Assembly (NCBI RefSeq): GCF_014196495.1
Contig: NZ_JACIDT010000002.1
Location: 310,001 to 374,000, forward strand
Length of the DNA: 64,000 nt
Source: Sphingobium jiangsuense
GTDB taxonomy: Bacteria; Pseudomonadota; Alphaproteobacteria; Sphingomonadales; Sphingomonadaceae
Direction: 5' to 3'
The translations under genes were made by a program, and so were the position numbers. The notes beneath the pieces were generated by a model that worked only from the letters and a program-made list of their open reading frames with translations, did no database searches and had not been told where the DNA came from. Shown here piece after piece: positions 33,491-42,971 of this stretch. Numbering within the stretch: the first letter of the stretch is position 1; each line of letters starts with the position of its first letter.

Positions 33491-34387
33491 ATGATCGACC
33501 CCAGAGCGCTGAAGACCTTCCTCGCCGTGTGCCGCGCCAACTCCATCAGCGGCGGCGCGCGACTGCTCAACATCTCGCAGCCGTCGGTGTCCAACGCCAT
33601 CGCGCAGCTGGAGCAGTCGCTGGGCGTGCATCTGTTCGAACGGTCGCGCACCGGCATCGCGCTGACGGCGGAAGGGCAGGTGCTGTTCCGCCGCGCCGAG
33701 GCGATGGACGGCCTGCTGCGCGATACGGAGGAGGAACTGCGCCTCGCCCGCAACGGGCTGGCCGGGCCGCTGCGCGTCGGCGGCACGCCGGGCGCGCTGG
33801 TCAGCCTGTTGCCCCGCACCATCCGCCTGCTGGAGGAGAAGGTCGGGCGGTTCGCGCTGCATGTGGTGGAAAAGCCCGACCATGAACTGGCCGCGCTGCT
33901 GCTGCGCGGGGAGATAGAGCTTGCCTTCGTCACCACCGGGCTGGAGGAGCCGCCGGAGGAGCTGGAAGAGCATATGTTCTCCCGCGATGCGTTCGCGCTG
34001 ATCGTCGGGCGCGCCAACGACCATCTGCCCGCCGAAGTGTCGCTGCGCGACGTGATGGCGATGCAATGGGTGCTGCCCGAGGCCATCGGTGCCTTCCGGC
34101 GGCAGATCGACGCGCTGTTCATGGCGGCGGGCGTGGCCGTGCCGCAGGATTGCATCCGTTGCGATTCCCTGCTGACGACAAAGGCGATCGTGCGCGGCAG
34201 CAACCGCATGACGATCCTGCCGATGCAGGTCGCGGCGGCCGAGCTTTCCATCGGCGTGTTGCGCGCCGTCTCCATCCGCGAGGCGGTTTTCCAGCGCAGC
34301 GTCGGCGTGCGCAAGGTGAAGGGCGCGCGACTTTCGCGCCTCGGCCAGCAGCTTTTCGACATTCTTGTCCATAGCTCCAAGCTATGA
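33491..34387 (+). CDS. LysR-family transcriptional regulator
   Basis: A 298-residue LysR-type protein: MIDPRALKTFLAVCRANSISGGARLLNISQPSVSNAIAQLEQSLGVHLFERS (winged helix, residues 1-60) and an effector domain. It lies immediately upstream of the amidohydrolase/monooxygenase operon in the same direction, 82 bp before its first gene, so control of that block is likely. Its ligand is unknown. Confidence 0.92.
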   Translation: MIDPRALKTFLAVCRANSISGGARLLNISQPSVSNAIAQLEQSLGVHLFERSRTGIALTAEGQVLFRRAEAMDGLLRDTEEELRLARNGLAGPLRVGGTPGALVSLLPRTIRLLEEKVGRFALHVVEKPDHELAALLLRGEIELAFVTTGLEEPPEELEEHMFSRDAFALIVGRANDHLPAEVSLRDVMAMQWVLPEAIGAFRRQIDALFMAAGVAVPQDCIRCDSLLTTKAIVRGSNRMTILPMQVAAAELSIGVLRAVSIREAVFQRSVGVRKVKGARLSRLGQQLFDILVHSSKL

Positions 34388-34469
34388 CGTTGCCAAAAAT
34401 CATTATTTTTCTTTCATCGCTAACGGAGGCATACCATCCCCACAACAGCATGACCGGGGAGAGACTGAA

Positions 34470-35705
34470 GTGCGCGTCCTTATCCGCAACGTGACGATAT
34501 TCGACGGCACCGGGGCGCCCTCCGTTCCCGGCGCGGTGCTGGTCGAAGGCGACCGGATCGCCGCGGTGCTGCATGACGAAACCGCCATCGCGCAGGTCGC
34601 GGCCGACCGGGTGATCGACGGCGAGGGCGGCACACTGATGCCCGGCATGGTCGATTCCCATACCCATCTGACCTGGGGCTCTTCGGTCGAGAAAATCTAT
34701 CATCAGTTCATCCTGCCGCCTGAGGAACTGAAGGTCGCGGCGTGGCGCAATGCCCGCGTGCTGCTGGACCATGGCTTTACCAGCGCCTATTCGGCGGGCG
34801 CGCTCGGCGACCGGATCGAGCCGGAACTGGCGCGTGTGATCGAGGCGGGGGAAACGCCGGGTCCGCGCCTCGTCCCCTCCACGCTGGAGCGCAGCCCCGA
34901 AGGGGCCGAGGGCGTCGAGACCGGCGACGTGTTCAACGGCCGGGGGCCGGAGGCGATCCGCGCCTTCATGGCCTATTGCAAGGACGAGGGCGTCCGCTCG
35001 GTGAAGCTGGTCGTGTCCGGCGAGGATGCGCTGAAGCCCGGTTCCGCGCAGGACATTCTCTACACCGACGAGGAAATGATCGCGGCGGGCGAGGCCGCGC
35101 GGGAGCAGGGGCTGTGGATCGCCACCCATGCCTATAGCCCCCGCGCCATCGCCCTCGCGCTGGAGGCGGGCGCGCGCATCCTCTATCATTGCTCCTTCGC
35201 CGACGAAGCCGCGATCGAGGCGATGGCGGCGAAGAAGGACGAGATTTTCTACGCGCCCGGCCCCGGCGTGTCGGTCGGCGCGCTGGAGGCCAATCCGCCG
35301 CCGCACATCGACATGAGCGCGATGAAGGCGAGCGCCGCCGAACGGCTGGAGCTGGAGGCGAAGCTGGTGCCGGAGCTGAAGCGGCGCGGCGTGCGCGTGC
35401 TGATCGGCGGCGATTATGGCTTCCCGTTCAACCCCAATGGCCGCAACGCCCGCGATCTGGAGCATTTCGTCGCCCATTACGGCTACACCCCCGCCGAGGC
35501 GCTGCATGCGGCGACCGGGCTGGGCGGCGAGCTGATGGGCATCGATGTCGGGCAGGTGCGCGAGGGCTGGCTCGCCGACCTGCTACTGATCGACGGCGAC
35601 CCGGTGCAGGATATCGCAATCCTTCAGGACAAGGACCGCATCCGAATGATCATGAAGGGCGGCGATCTTTACAAGGCGCCTGCATATCAAGGCGTAATCG
35701 CCTGA
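34470..35705 (+). CDS. Amidohydrolase family protein (imidazolonepropionase/prolidase-like)
   Basis: A 411-residue metal-dependent amidohydrolase: VRNVTIF-type opening (LIRNVTIFDGTGAP), MPGMVDSHTHLTWG with the HxH metal pair near residue 63, GFTSAYSAGALGDRIEPELARVIEAG, VKLVVSGEDAL, IATHAYSPRAI, ILYHCSFADEAAIEAM and the C-terminal LADLLLIDGDPVQD. This is the class that hydrolyses cyclic amides, dipeptides or other C-N bonds. The GTG at 34470 follows GGGGAGAG; in-frame readings further upstream run into the lysR end. First gene of the catabolic operon; the substrate is unknown. Confidence 0.88.
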   Translation: MRVLIRNVTIFDGTGAPSVPGAVLVEGDRIAAVLHDETAIAQVAADRVIDGEGGTLMPGMVDSHTHLTWGSSVEKIYHQFILPPEELKVAAWRNARVLLDHGFTSAYSAGALGDRIEPELARVIEAGETPGPRLVPSTLERSPEGAEGVETGDVFNGRGPEAIRAFMAYCKDEGVRSVKLVVSGEDALKPGSAQDILYTDEEMIAAGEAAREQGLWIATHAYSPRAIALALEAGARILYHCSFADEAAIEAMAAKKDEIFYAPGPGVSVGALEANPPPHIDMSAMKASAAERLELEAKLVPELKRRGVRVLIGGDYGFPFNPNGRNARDLEHFVAHYGYTPAEALHAATGLGGELMGIDVGQVREGWLADLLLIDGDPVQDIAILQDKDRIRMIMKGGDLYKAPAYQGVIA

Positions 35706-35730
35706 AAATCATAGAATAAAGAGCCAGAAA

Positions 35731-37254
35731 ATGTTTGATGTAGCGATTATCGGCTGCGGGCCGGTAGGGGCCTTTGCGGCCAATCTTCTTGGCAAGACCG
35801 GCCTTTCGGTGCTGGTGATCGAAAAGGAGGCGCGCCCCTATCCGCTGCCGCGCGCGGTCCATCTCGACCATGAGATGATGCGCCTATTCCAGTCGGCGGG
35901 CGTGATCGACCGGGTCGCGCCGGACATGCGAGACACCGAAGGGCATCTGCATGTCGGCGCCGATCATGGCGTGATCCGCTATATGGGCACGGCGGGCCGC
36001 CCGCGCCCCTATAGCTGGGCGAACGATTATTTCTTCTATCAGCCGGAACTGGAGGATCATCTGCGCGATGCGCTGGCGGTCTATCCCAATGTGACGCTGC
36101 GGCTGGGCGCCGCGTTCGAAGGGCTGGAGCAGGACCGGGAGGGCGTGACGTTGCGCCTGGAGACGGACGCGGGGACGGAGCAGGTTCGTGCCCGCTATGC
36201 GATCGCCTGCGACGGATCGCGCAGCGCCGTGCGCAAGGCGCTGGATATCCGCCTCGACGACCTCGATTTCGAGGAGCCGTGGCTGGTGGTGGACGTGGAG
36301 GCCGACGGGCCGATCCGGGTGCCGGACCTGTGGGGCGTGCCCGAAGGCACCGATCTGCAAAAGCTCTCCATCATGATGTGCGACCCGAAGCGGCCCGCGA
36401 CCGCCGTACCGGGGCGCGGCAACCATCGCCGCTGGGAATTCATGCTGCTGCCCGGCGAGGACGATCAGGCGATGATGGCGCCCGAAGCGGTGGCGGCGCT
36501 GGTCGAGCCATGGCTGGAAGGCGTGCCGCACCGGATCGTGCGCGCGGCGACCTACCGCTTCCACGGGTTGATCGCCGAGCAATGGCGGATCGGCAACATG
36601 TTCCTGGCGGGCGACGCCGCGCACCAGACGCCGCCCTTTTTCGGGCAGGGCATGTGCCACGGCCTGCGCGACATCGCCAATCTGGCGTGGAAGCTGGAGT
36701 TGGTGCTGAAGGGCCGCGCGCCCGACGCGCTGCTCGACAGCTATCAGCCGGAGCGCGATCCCCATGTCCGCGCCGTCATCTCGGCGGCGGTCGAGGTGGG
36801 GCGCTATATCTGCATGCTCGACCCGGAGGAAGCCGCCCGGCGCGACGCGCGGATGCGCGAGGCGGCGAAGGACAGCGAGCATGGCACGGCGGCGGACCTC
36901 ATCCCCGCCATTTCGACCGGCATCGTCGCTGTGGGGACGCCGGGCGCGGGCGAGCGCTTCATCCAACCGCGCGTCGGCGGCCGGCTGCTCGACGATGTGA
37001 CCGGGGGCGGCTGGCGGCTGTTCGCGCGTCGGCCCGCGGTCGAGGGTGCAGGCGGCGTGACCGCCGTGGTGCTCGACCGGCTGGAGGATGGCGGCGCGAT
37101 CGCCGCATGGCTCGACGCCCATGGCGCCGAGGCGGTGCTGGTGCGGCCCGATCATTATGTGTTCGGCACGGCGAAGGGGGACGGCGCCGGCCTGATCCGC
37201 CAGCGCGACGCGCTGATCGCCCGCACGTCGCTGGATCAGGAGATCGCCGCATGA
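35731..37254 (+). CDS. FAD-dependent aromatic monooxygenase (MhpA-like)
   Basis: A 507-residue class A flavin hydroxylase: FDVAIIGCGPVGAFAANLLGKTGLSVLVIEKE (GxGxxG, residues 2-33), the NAD(P)H/FAD motif YAIACDGSRSAVRKALDI near 160, and GDAAHQTPPFFGQGMCHGLRDIANLAWKLELVLKG near 290-325. It most resembles 3-(3-hydroxyphenyl)propionate hydroxylases and would ortho-hydroxylate a phenolic substrate before ring cleavage by the dioxygenase two genes downstream. The C-terminus includes the thioredoxin-like domain of the family. Confidence 0.92.
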   Translation: MFDVAIIGCGPVGAFAANLLGKTGLSVLVIEKEARPYPLPRAVHLDHEMMRLFQSAGVIDRVAPDMRDTEGHLHVGADHGVIRYMGTAGRPRPYSWANDYFFYQPELEDHLRDALAVYPNVTLRLGAAFEGLEQDREGVTLRLETDAGTEQVRARYAIACDGSRSAVRKALDIRLDDLDFEEPWLVVDVEADGPIRVPDLWGVPEGTDLQKLSIMMCDPKRPATAVPGRGNHRRWEFMLLPGEDDQAMMAPEAVAALVEPWLEGVPHRIVRAATYRFHGLIAEQWRIGNMFLAGDAAHQTPPFFGQGMCHGLRDIANLAWKLELVLKGRAPDALLDSYQPERDPHVRAVISAAVEVGRYICMLDPEEAARRDARMREAAKDSEHGTAADLIPAISTGIVAVGTPGAGERFIQPRVGGRLLDDVTGGGWRLFARRPAVEGAGGVTAVVLDRLEDGGAIAAWLDAHGAEAVLVRPDHYVFGTAKGDGAGLIRQRDALIARTSLDQEIAA

Positions 37255-37682
37255 CATTGACGCTTGCTCAGGCCCGCACCATCATCGACGCCGCGCTCGC
37301 CAAGGGCCGGGAAGAGGGCGCGCAGCCGCTCGCCGTCGTCGTGCTCGACGCGGGCGGCCATCCGGTCGCCTTCGCCCGCGAGGACGGCGCCAGCCTGTTC
37401 CGCTTCGATATCGCGCGGGCCAAGGCGACGGGCGCGCTCGGCATGGGCGCCGACACCTGCGTCATCGCCCAGCGCGCGGCCAACAATCCCGCTTTCTTTC
37501 AGAGCGTCGTTGCCGTCACCGGCGGTCAGCTCGCTCTGTCCCCCGGCGGCGTCCTCATTCGTATCTCGGGAGGAACGGTGATCGGCGCCGTCGGGATCAG
37601 CGGCGACACCGGCGAGATGGACGAAGCCTGCGCCTGCGCGGGCATCGCCGCCGCCGGTCTTTCCCATGGAGTGCAGTCATGA
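37251..37682 (+). CDS. HbpS/GlcG-family haem-binding-like protein
   Basis: A 143-residue protein of the GlcG/HbpS family (DUF336): LTLAQARTIIDAALAKGREEGAQPLAVVVLDAGGHPVAFARED, then GGVLIRISGGTVIGAVGISGDTGEMDEACACAGIAAAG. Members bind haem or small molecules and occur in many aromatic-degradation operons with unclear roles. It overlaps both neighbours by 4 bp, so it is expressed with the monooxygenase and dioxygenase. Confidence 0.92.
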   Translation: MTLTLAQARTIIDAALAKGREEGAQPLAVVVLDAGGHPVAFAREDGASLFRFDIARAKATGALGMGADTCVIAQRAANNPAFFQSVVAVTGGQLALSPGGVLIRISGGTVIGAVGISGDTGEMDEACACAGIAAAGLSHGVQS

Positions 37683-38569
37683 AGCTACGCAGCGTCGAAC
37701 TCGCGCTGACCGGCGCGGCGGAGGCCGCCGCCTTCCTCACCGACATATGGGGCATGGCCCCGGCGGAGGTGCGCGGCGGCACCCATTATCTGCGCGGGTC
37801 AGGCGGTTTTCCCTATCTCGTCGCGCTGGAGGAAGCGGCCGAGCCGTTCCTGCGCTCGACCACCTTCGTCTGTTCGGGCGAGCGGCTGGAGGAACTGAAG
37901 CGCTCGGTCGCGGCGGCGGGCCTCGCCGCGCGGCCGGTCCTCTCCAACGATCCGGGTGGCGGCGAGGGTATCCTTGTCGAGCTGGCCGAGGGCGAGGTGC
38001 TGCGCTTCCTCGCCGGGGCGGAGGAGGTCGAACCGATCGAGGGCCGCGACCTGCCGGTCAAGCTGACCCATGTGGTGTTCAATTCCGCCGATGCCGAGGC
38101 GACCGGCCATCTGGTCGAGCAGGCGCTGGGCTTTCGCGTGTCCGACCGCACGAAGGGCATGGTGTTCGTGCGCTGCAACGAATCCCATCATTCGACCGCC
38201 TTCGCCCGCGCGGGCTTTTCCTCGCTCAACCATATCGCGTTCGAGATGGAGGATATGGATGCGGTGATGCGCGGCATCGGGCGGCTGCGCGACCATGGCA
38301 TGGTCCCGGCCTGGGGGCCGGGCCGCCATGGGCCGGGCGCCAATGTCTTCGCCTATTTCATCGCCCCCTTCGGCCCGGTGATCGAGTTTTCCACCGCCGT
38401 CGAGAAGGTGCCGGAGGATTATGCGCCCGGCGCGCCGGAGGACTGGACCTGGCCGCCGAACCGCATCGACCAGTGGGGCATGTCGGACAAGGATTTCGAC
38501 GGTCTGCGCAAGGCCGAGGAGATGTTCCGCCATCGCCGGGACTGGGAAGCCGCTTCCCTTGAAGTTTGA
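37679..38569 (+). CDS. VOC-family extradiol-type ring-cleavage dioxygenase
   Basis: A 296-residue two-domain VOC protein of the size of 2,3-dihydroxybiphenyl/catechol 2,3-dioxygenases. The catalytic C-terminal domain has the iron-ligand triad His in LTHVVFNSADAE (near residue 127), His in LNHIAFEMEDMDAV (near 184) and Glu in GPVIEFSTAVEKV (near 238), with H in ESHHSTAF as the usual second-shell catalytic site. It would meta-cleave the catechol made by the upstream hydroxylase. The true substrate is unknown. Confidence 0.87.
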   Translation: MKLRSVELALTGAAEAAAFLTDIWGMAPAEVRGGTHYLRGSGGFPYLVALEEAAEPFLRSTTFVCSGERLEELKRSVAAAGLAARPVLSNDPGGGEGILVELAEGEVLRFLAGAEEVEPIEGRDLPVKLTHVVFNSADAEATGHLVEQALGFRVSDRTKGMVFVRCNESHHSTAFARAGFSSLNHIAFEMEDMDAVMRGIGRLRDHGMVPAWGPGRHGPGANVFAYFIAPFGPVIEFSTAVEKVPEDYAPGAPEDWTWPPNRIDQWGMSDKDFDGLRKAEEMFRHRRDWEAASLEV

Positions 38570-39497
38570 TCGCCGCACGGCGCTTGCCGCCATGGGGGCG
38601 GGCGCGCTGCTTGGACCATCGGAAAGTACCGCCGCAAAGCGCGGCGCAGGAGACAGGATCGTGACGAAATATGTAAGCTTCCGCCGCCCGGATGGCGCCC
38701 CCGGCTTCGGGCGCCTCGATGGCGGGGAGATTGTCGAGCTGGCGGCTGCGGGCGGCCCGCAAAGCCTGAAGGCCGCGCTGGCCGAGGGCACTCTGGCGGC
38801 GTTGAAGGACGGCGCGCGCTTCGCTGCTGCTGATATCGTACTGCTGCCCGTCATTCCCGACCCGGCGAAAATCCTCTGCGTCGGCCTCAACTATGCCGAC
38901 CATGTGAAGGAAACCGGGCGCGAGCAGAAGGAGCATCCGGCGATCTTCGTGCGCTATGCCGACAGCCTCGTCGCCCATGGCCAGCCGCTGGTGAAGCCCG
39001 CCGTTACCGATCGTTTCGATTATGAAGGCGAACTGGCGGTCGTCATCGGCAAGCCCTGCCACAAGGTCAAGCGCGCCGATGCGCACGCCTATATCGCGGG
39101 TTACGCCCCGTTCAACGACGGTTCGGCGCGCGACTGGCAGCGGCACAATATCCAGTTCACGCCCGGCAAGACCTTTCCCGGCACCGGCGGCTTCGGCCCC
39201 GCGCTGGTGACGCCGGATGAGATCGGGGATCTGGGCGCGCTGCGCGTCCAGACCCGCCTCAACGGCCAGCTGGTGCAGGACCAGCCGATCGCGGACATGA
39301 TCTGGGATATCGGCACCGTCATCGAATATATCTCCGCCTTCACCCCGCTCGCCCCCGGCGACGTCATCGCCACCGGCACGCCCGGCGGCGTCGGCGATAA
39401 GCGCACGCCGCCGCTCTACATGAAGGCGGGCGACAAGGTCGAAGTCGAGATCGGCAATATCGGCATTCTGACGAACCGAGTGATAGATGAACAGTAA
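38559..39497 (+). CDS. FAH-family hydrolase with a possible Tat leader
   Basis: An FAH-fold hydrolase: ILCVGLNYADHVKETGREQKEHPAIFVRYADSLV, FDYEGELAVVIGKPCHKVKRADAHAYIAGYAPFNDGSARDWQ and VIATGTPGGVGDKRTPPLYMKAGDKVEVEIGNIGIL. It should process a ring-cleavage product or hydrate/decarboxylate it. Start is uncertain. From TTG 38559 the protein has 312 residues and begins with a twin-arginine-like leader (FDRRTALAAMGAGALLG), overlapping the dioxygenase gene by 11 bp. From GTG 38661, which follows AGGAGA by 8 bp, it is a normal 278-residue cytoplasmic enzyme. I show the longer form. Confidence 0.8.
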   Translation: MKFDRRTALAAMGAGALLGPSESTAAKRGAGDRIVTKYVSFRRPDGAPGFGRLDGGEIVELAAAGGPQSLKAALAEGTLAALKDGARFAAADIVLLPVIPDPAKILCVGLNYADHVKETGREQKEHPAIFVRYADSLVAHGQPLVKPAVTDRFDYEGELAVVIGKPCHKVKRADAHAYIAGYAPFNDGSARDWQRHNIQFTPGKTFPGTGGFGPALVTPDEIGDLGALRVQTRLNGQLVQDQPIADMIWDIGTVIEYISAFTPLAPGDVIATGTPGGVGDKRTPPLYMKAGDKVEVEIGNIGILTNRVIDEQ

Positions 39498-39534
39498 TAT
39501 CCTGATTTCACGGTATAATAAGGGGAGGAAAATC

Positions 39535-41856
39535 ATGCGTGTTTCCAGTCTTTCCATCGCCATGCTGACGGGCGTCGGCATCATCGCGCTCTCCGCGCCC
39601 GCATTGGCGCAGAGCGGCGGGGCGCAGGTGCCGCAGGCCGATGCGTCGTCCGACGGCGTGGACATCATCGTCACCGCCACCCGCCGCGCGGAGCGGTTGC
39701 AGGATGTTCCGATCGCGGTGTCCGCCGTCAGCGGCGAGCAGCTGGCCGAGGGCGGCTTCCAGAAGCTGGCCGACATCCAGTATCAGTTTTCGGGCGTCCA
39801 GTTCGGTTCCTCACCCAATGACTCCGGCTTCCGCCTGCGTGGTGTGGGCAGCGCGGGGGGCTTCACCAGCTCGTCGGAGCAGAATGTCGGCACGGTCGTC
39901 GACAATGTCGTCGTCCCCTTCGGCAACCCGGTCAACAGCCTGGGCGATCTGGAGCGGGTCGAGGTGCTGAAGGGGCCGCAGGGCACCCAGTTCGGCAAGA
40001 ACGCCTCTTCGGGCGTGGTAAACATCACCACCAAAAAGCCGGATATCGGCGCGTTCAGCGGCAAGGCCTTCGCCAGCTATGGCGAGCTGGACGAATGGAA
40101 CGTCAACGGCAGCGTCAACCTGCCGGTCAGCCAGAACAGCGCGCTGGCGGTGTTCGGCTTCTATCGCAGCAATGACGGTTTCCTGAAGAATGTCGTGCTC
40201 GACAAGAAGTGGGGCGGGGAAAAGAGCTATGGCGCGCGCGCCAAATATCTGCTGGAAGCGAGCGACGGCCTCAGCATCTACCTGATCGGCGACTATTCGA
40301 AGATCAAGCGCACCGGCCCCGGCCAGCTCTGGACGCTCAACCGCCTGCCGAGCTTCGCCAATCCGCTGATGGCCGCCCGCTTCGGCAATCTCGCCGCGCT
40401 GGGCGTGACGCCGGGCATCGACAATATGCAGTCGGTCGAGGATTATGACGGCTATACCTCGGAAGAGAATTACGGCGCGTCGCTGGAGGTCAATATCGGC
40501 CTGGGCGAATATCAGCTGACCTCGATCACCGCCTGGCGCCGCCTCAACGAAGGCGATCAGGTCTTCGCCATCGACGGCAGCAGCACCAGCGTGTTCACTG
40601 CGCAGCAGGAAGGCGTCGACCAGTCCTTCCTGTCGCAGGAACTGCGCCTCAGCTCCCCCTCCGGCAGCGCGCTGGAATTCACCGCAGGCGTTTACGGCTC
40701 CAAGCGCAAGGTGGGCGACGGCAATGACTATAGCCGCGCCCAACTCCGTCCCGGCGCGCCCTTCGGCGGCCCGATCGTCAGCATTTCCGGCGGCCAGAGC
40801 AACACGCAGACCCGCTCGGACTCGCTTGCCGCCTTCTTCGACGGCAAATACCGGCTGAGCGAGCAGTTCAGCCTGATCGGCGGCTTCCGCTATCAATATG
40901 ACTGGGTGAAGGCGTCCTTCTTCTCGATCGAGGATCCCAATTATCCGTCGGGCACGGTCGTCGGGGGCAGCTTCGTCGCGCCCTACACTCCGACCGCGAC
41001 GCAATATGGCGACGTGAAGAAGGGCGACTGGTCCGGCCGCGCGGGTGCGGAGTTCAAGGTCAATCCCGACCTCATGTTCTTCGGCACCATCGCGCGCGGC
41101 TATCTGGGGCCGACGGTCACCTTCACCGGCCTGACCGGGCGGCGGACGCAGGTGGCGCCGCAGACGGTGCGCGACATCACCATCGGCATGAAGTCGCAGA
41201 TGTTCGACCGCGCGGTGACGTTCAACGCCAACATCTTCTTCGACAAGTATAACAACCTCCAGACCTCGGTGTTCGACGGCGTGGAGTTCGTGACGGAGAA
41301 TGCGGGCGGCTTCACCGCCAAGGGCTTCGAAACCGATCTGGCGTGGAAGGTCAGCCCCGAGCTGACTCTGACCGGCGGCTTCACCTATTCGAAGACGAAA
41401 TTCACCGATTATGTGACCGCCTGCCCGAAGGTCGTGAAGGCCGGGTACAGCTGCTACCTCGCCGCCGACGGCGTGACCTCGCTATTGCAGGCCGCCGGAG
41501 AGCCGCTGTCGGGCGCGCCCAAATACAGCGCGACGGCCGGGGCCGACGTGCGCCTGCCGATCAATGACAGGCTGATGGTCGACTGGTCCGCCAACTTCTA
41601 TTACCGCAGCCGGGTGCAATATGCGGTGGCGGAAGCCTATGCCTATCAGAAGGGCTATGGCACAATCGGCCTCAACGCCGGGATCGGCCACCCGGACGGC
41701 AACTGGCGGATCGGCGCGTTCGTGCGCAACCTGCTGGACCAGCGCTTCCACGCCGCCGTCATCACGCTGCCCTTCTCGGACGCAGGCGGTTATGTGAACT
41801 GGTTGACGCGCGAAGGCCGCCGCACCGTGGGCGTGTCGGCGCAGCTGCAATTCTGA
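39535..41856 (+). CDS. TonB-dependent outer-membrane receptor
   Basis: A 773-residue receptor: signal peptide (residues 1-26, ALSAPALAQ), a TonB-box-like DIIVTATRRAERLQDVPIAVSAVSGEQLAEGG, plug domain (VEVLKGPQGTQFGKNASSGVVNITTKKP) and a 22-strand barrel ending RTVGVSAQLQF with a terminal Phe. Sphingomonads use such receptors to import plant and aromatic compounds. The ATG at 39535 follows AGGGGAGGAA; an ATG 48 bp upstream lacks a signal peptide at its start. A terminator hairpin follows the stop. Substrate is probably the glycoside or aromatic metabolised by this block. Confidence 0.94.
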   Translation: MRVSSLSIAMLTGVGIIALSAPALAQSGGAQVPQADASSDGVDIIVTATRRAERLQDVPIAVSAVSGEQLAEGGFQKLADIQYQFSGVQFGSSPNDSGFRLRGVGSAGGFTSSSEQNVGTVVDNVVVPFGNPVNSLGDLERVEVLKGPQGTQFGKNASSGVVNITTKKPDIGAFSGKAFASYGELDEWNVNGSVNLPVSQNSALAVFGFYRSNDGFLKNVVLDKKWGGEKSYGARAKYLLEASDGLSIYLIGDYSKIKRTGPGQLWTLNRLPSFANPLMAARFGNLAALGVTPGIDNMQSVEDYDGYTSEENYGASLEVNIGLGEYQLTSITAWRRLNEGDQVFAIDGSSTSVFTAQQEGVDQSFLSQELRLSSPSGSALEFTAGVYGSKRKVGDGNDYSRAQLRPGAPFGGPIVSISGGQSNTQTRSDSLAAFFDGKYRLSEQFSLIGGFRYQYDWVKASFFSIEDPNYPSGTVVGGSFVAPYTPTATQYGDVKKGDWSGRAGAEFKVNPDLMFFGTIARGYLGPTVTFTGLTGRRTQVAPQTVRDITIGMKSQMFDRAVTFNANIFFDKYNNLQTSVFDGVEFVTENAGGFTAKGFETDLAWKVSPELTLTGGFTYSKTKFTDYVTACPKVVKAGYSCYLAADGVTSLLQAAGEPLSGAPKYSATAGADVRLPINDRLMVDWSANFYYRSRVQYAVAEAYAYQKGYGTIGLNAGIGHPDGNWRIGAFVRNLLDQRFHAAVITLPFSDAGGYVNWLTREGRRTVGVSAQLQF

Positions 41857-41862
41857 TCCGGC

Positions 41863-41894
41863 GGGGCCGGGCGGCGAATGGCTTGCCCGGCCCC
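41863..41894 (+). terminator. Rho-independent-type terminator after the TonB receptor gene
   Basis: A perfect 10-bp GC stem GGGGCCGGGC/GCCCGGCCCC (41863-41872, 41885-41894) with a 12-nt loop, followed by TTATTC, begins 7 bp after the receptor stop. It separates the receptor operon from the metallo-hydrolase operon. Confidence 0.75.
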
Positions 41895-41966
41895 TTATTC
41901 CCGTGCAGGGAAGGCGAAGGGACAGCCAATGCCCCCGCCGTCAACAACCGACAGGAGGAGGATCGG

Positions 41967-42971
41967 ATGAAAGCATGGCCTGCCCGATATGCGGGGCCGA
42001 TGATCGCCGTGGCGGCGCTGCTGGCGATAGCGCCGGTCGCTGCCCCTGCCCAGACGGGCGACCGGTGCCCGGCGCTGCGCTGGACGACGCTGGGCACGGC
42101 GGGCGGCCCGGTGCCGACGCCGGACCGCTCGGAACCCGCCAACCTGCTGCTCGCGGGGAATCGGCCGATATTGGTCGATACCGGGGACGGCACGGTCGGC
42201 CAGCTGGCGCGGATCGGGCTGGACATGCGGACGATCCGCACCGTTTTCATCAGCCATCTGCATCTCGACCATAGCGGCGGACTGGCCGCCGTCATCGGCC
42301 TGCGCTGGATGAACCAGTTTCCGGGGCAGCTCACCGTCTACGGCCCGCCCGGCATCAAGGCCGTGGTGGACGGCATCGTCGCCTCCATGGCGCCGCCCGC
42401 GCGCATCGGCTTCGGGCTGGGCGTGCCGCCGCCCGACCCCGCCGGTTCGGTGCGCGCGGTCGAGATAAGCGACGGGCAGGTGCTGAATCTGGACGGCGGC
42501 CTGCGCGTGCACGCCGTGGCCAACAGCCATTTCGACCATGACGGCAAGGCGGACCGGGCGAATATCTCGCTCAGCTACCGTTTCTCGCTGGGGCGGCGCA
42601 GCATCACCTATACCGGCGACACCGGCCCCAGCCCGGCGGTGACGCGTCTGGCCGAGGGAAGCGACATGCTGGTGAGCGAGGTGATCGATCTCGACCGGCT
42701 GGTGCGGGATATCGCCGCGCGGCGCGTCGATGCGTCGGCCGACATGCTGGCCTCGATGCAGAAGCATCTCGCCACCCATCACCTGCCGCCGTCCGACATC
42801 GGCGCCATGGCGGCGAGCGCGAAGGTGGGCCGCGTCGTGCTGACCCATTTCGCGGTGCCGGGCGCGCTGTCCGACTCCGAACCGGCGTTGCGGGAAGGAA
42901 TCGGGCGGCATTTTGCCGGGCCGGTCGATCTGGCGCGCGATCTGCAAAGCTTTGACGTGGGGTGCCGATGA
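41967..42971 (+). CDS. Exported MBL-fold metallo-hydrolase
   Basis: A 334-residue metallo-beta-lactamase-fold hydrolase with a signal peptide (residues 1-29, PVAAPAQ). The zinc motif FISHLHLDHSGGL is near residue 95-107, with further ligand positions in VANSHFDHDG and ITYTGDTGPS and a terminal VLTHFAVPG. It resembles periplasmic arylsulfatase/lactonase-like members. ATG 41967 follows AGGAGGAGGATC. It starts a new operon with an alpha/beta hydrolase and the beta-glucosidase. Confidence 0.9.
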   Translation: MKAWPARYAGPMIAVAALLAIAPVAAPAQTGDRCPALRWTTLGTAGGPVPTPDRSEPANLLLAGNRPILVDTGDGTVGQLARIGLDMRTIRTVFISHLHLDHSGGLAAVIGLRWMNQFPGQLTVYGPPGIKAVVDGIVASMAPPARIGFGLGVPPPDPAGSVRAVEISDGQVLNLDGGLRVHAVANSHFDHDGKADRANISLSYRFSLGRRSITYTGDTGPSPAVTRLAEGSDMLVSEVIDLDRLVRDIAARRVDASADMLASMQKHLATHHLPPSDIGAMAASAKVGRVVLTHFAVPGALSDSEPALREGIGRHFAGPVDLARDLQSFDVGCR

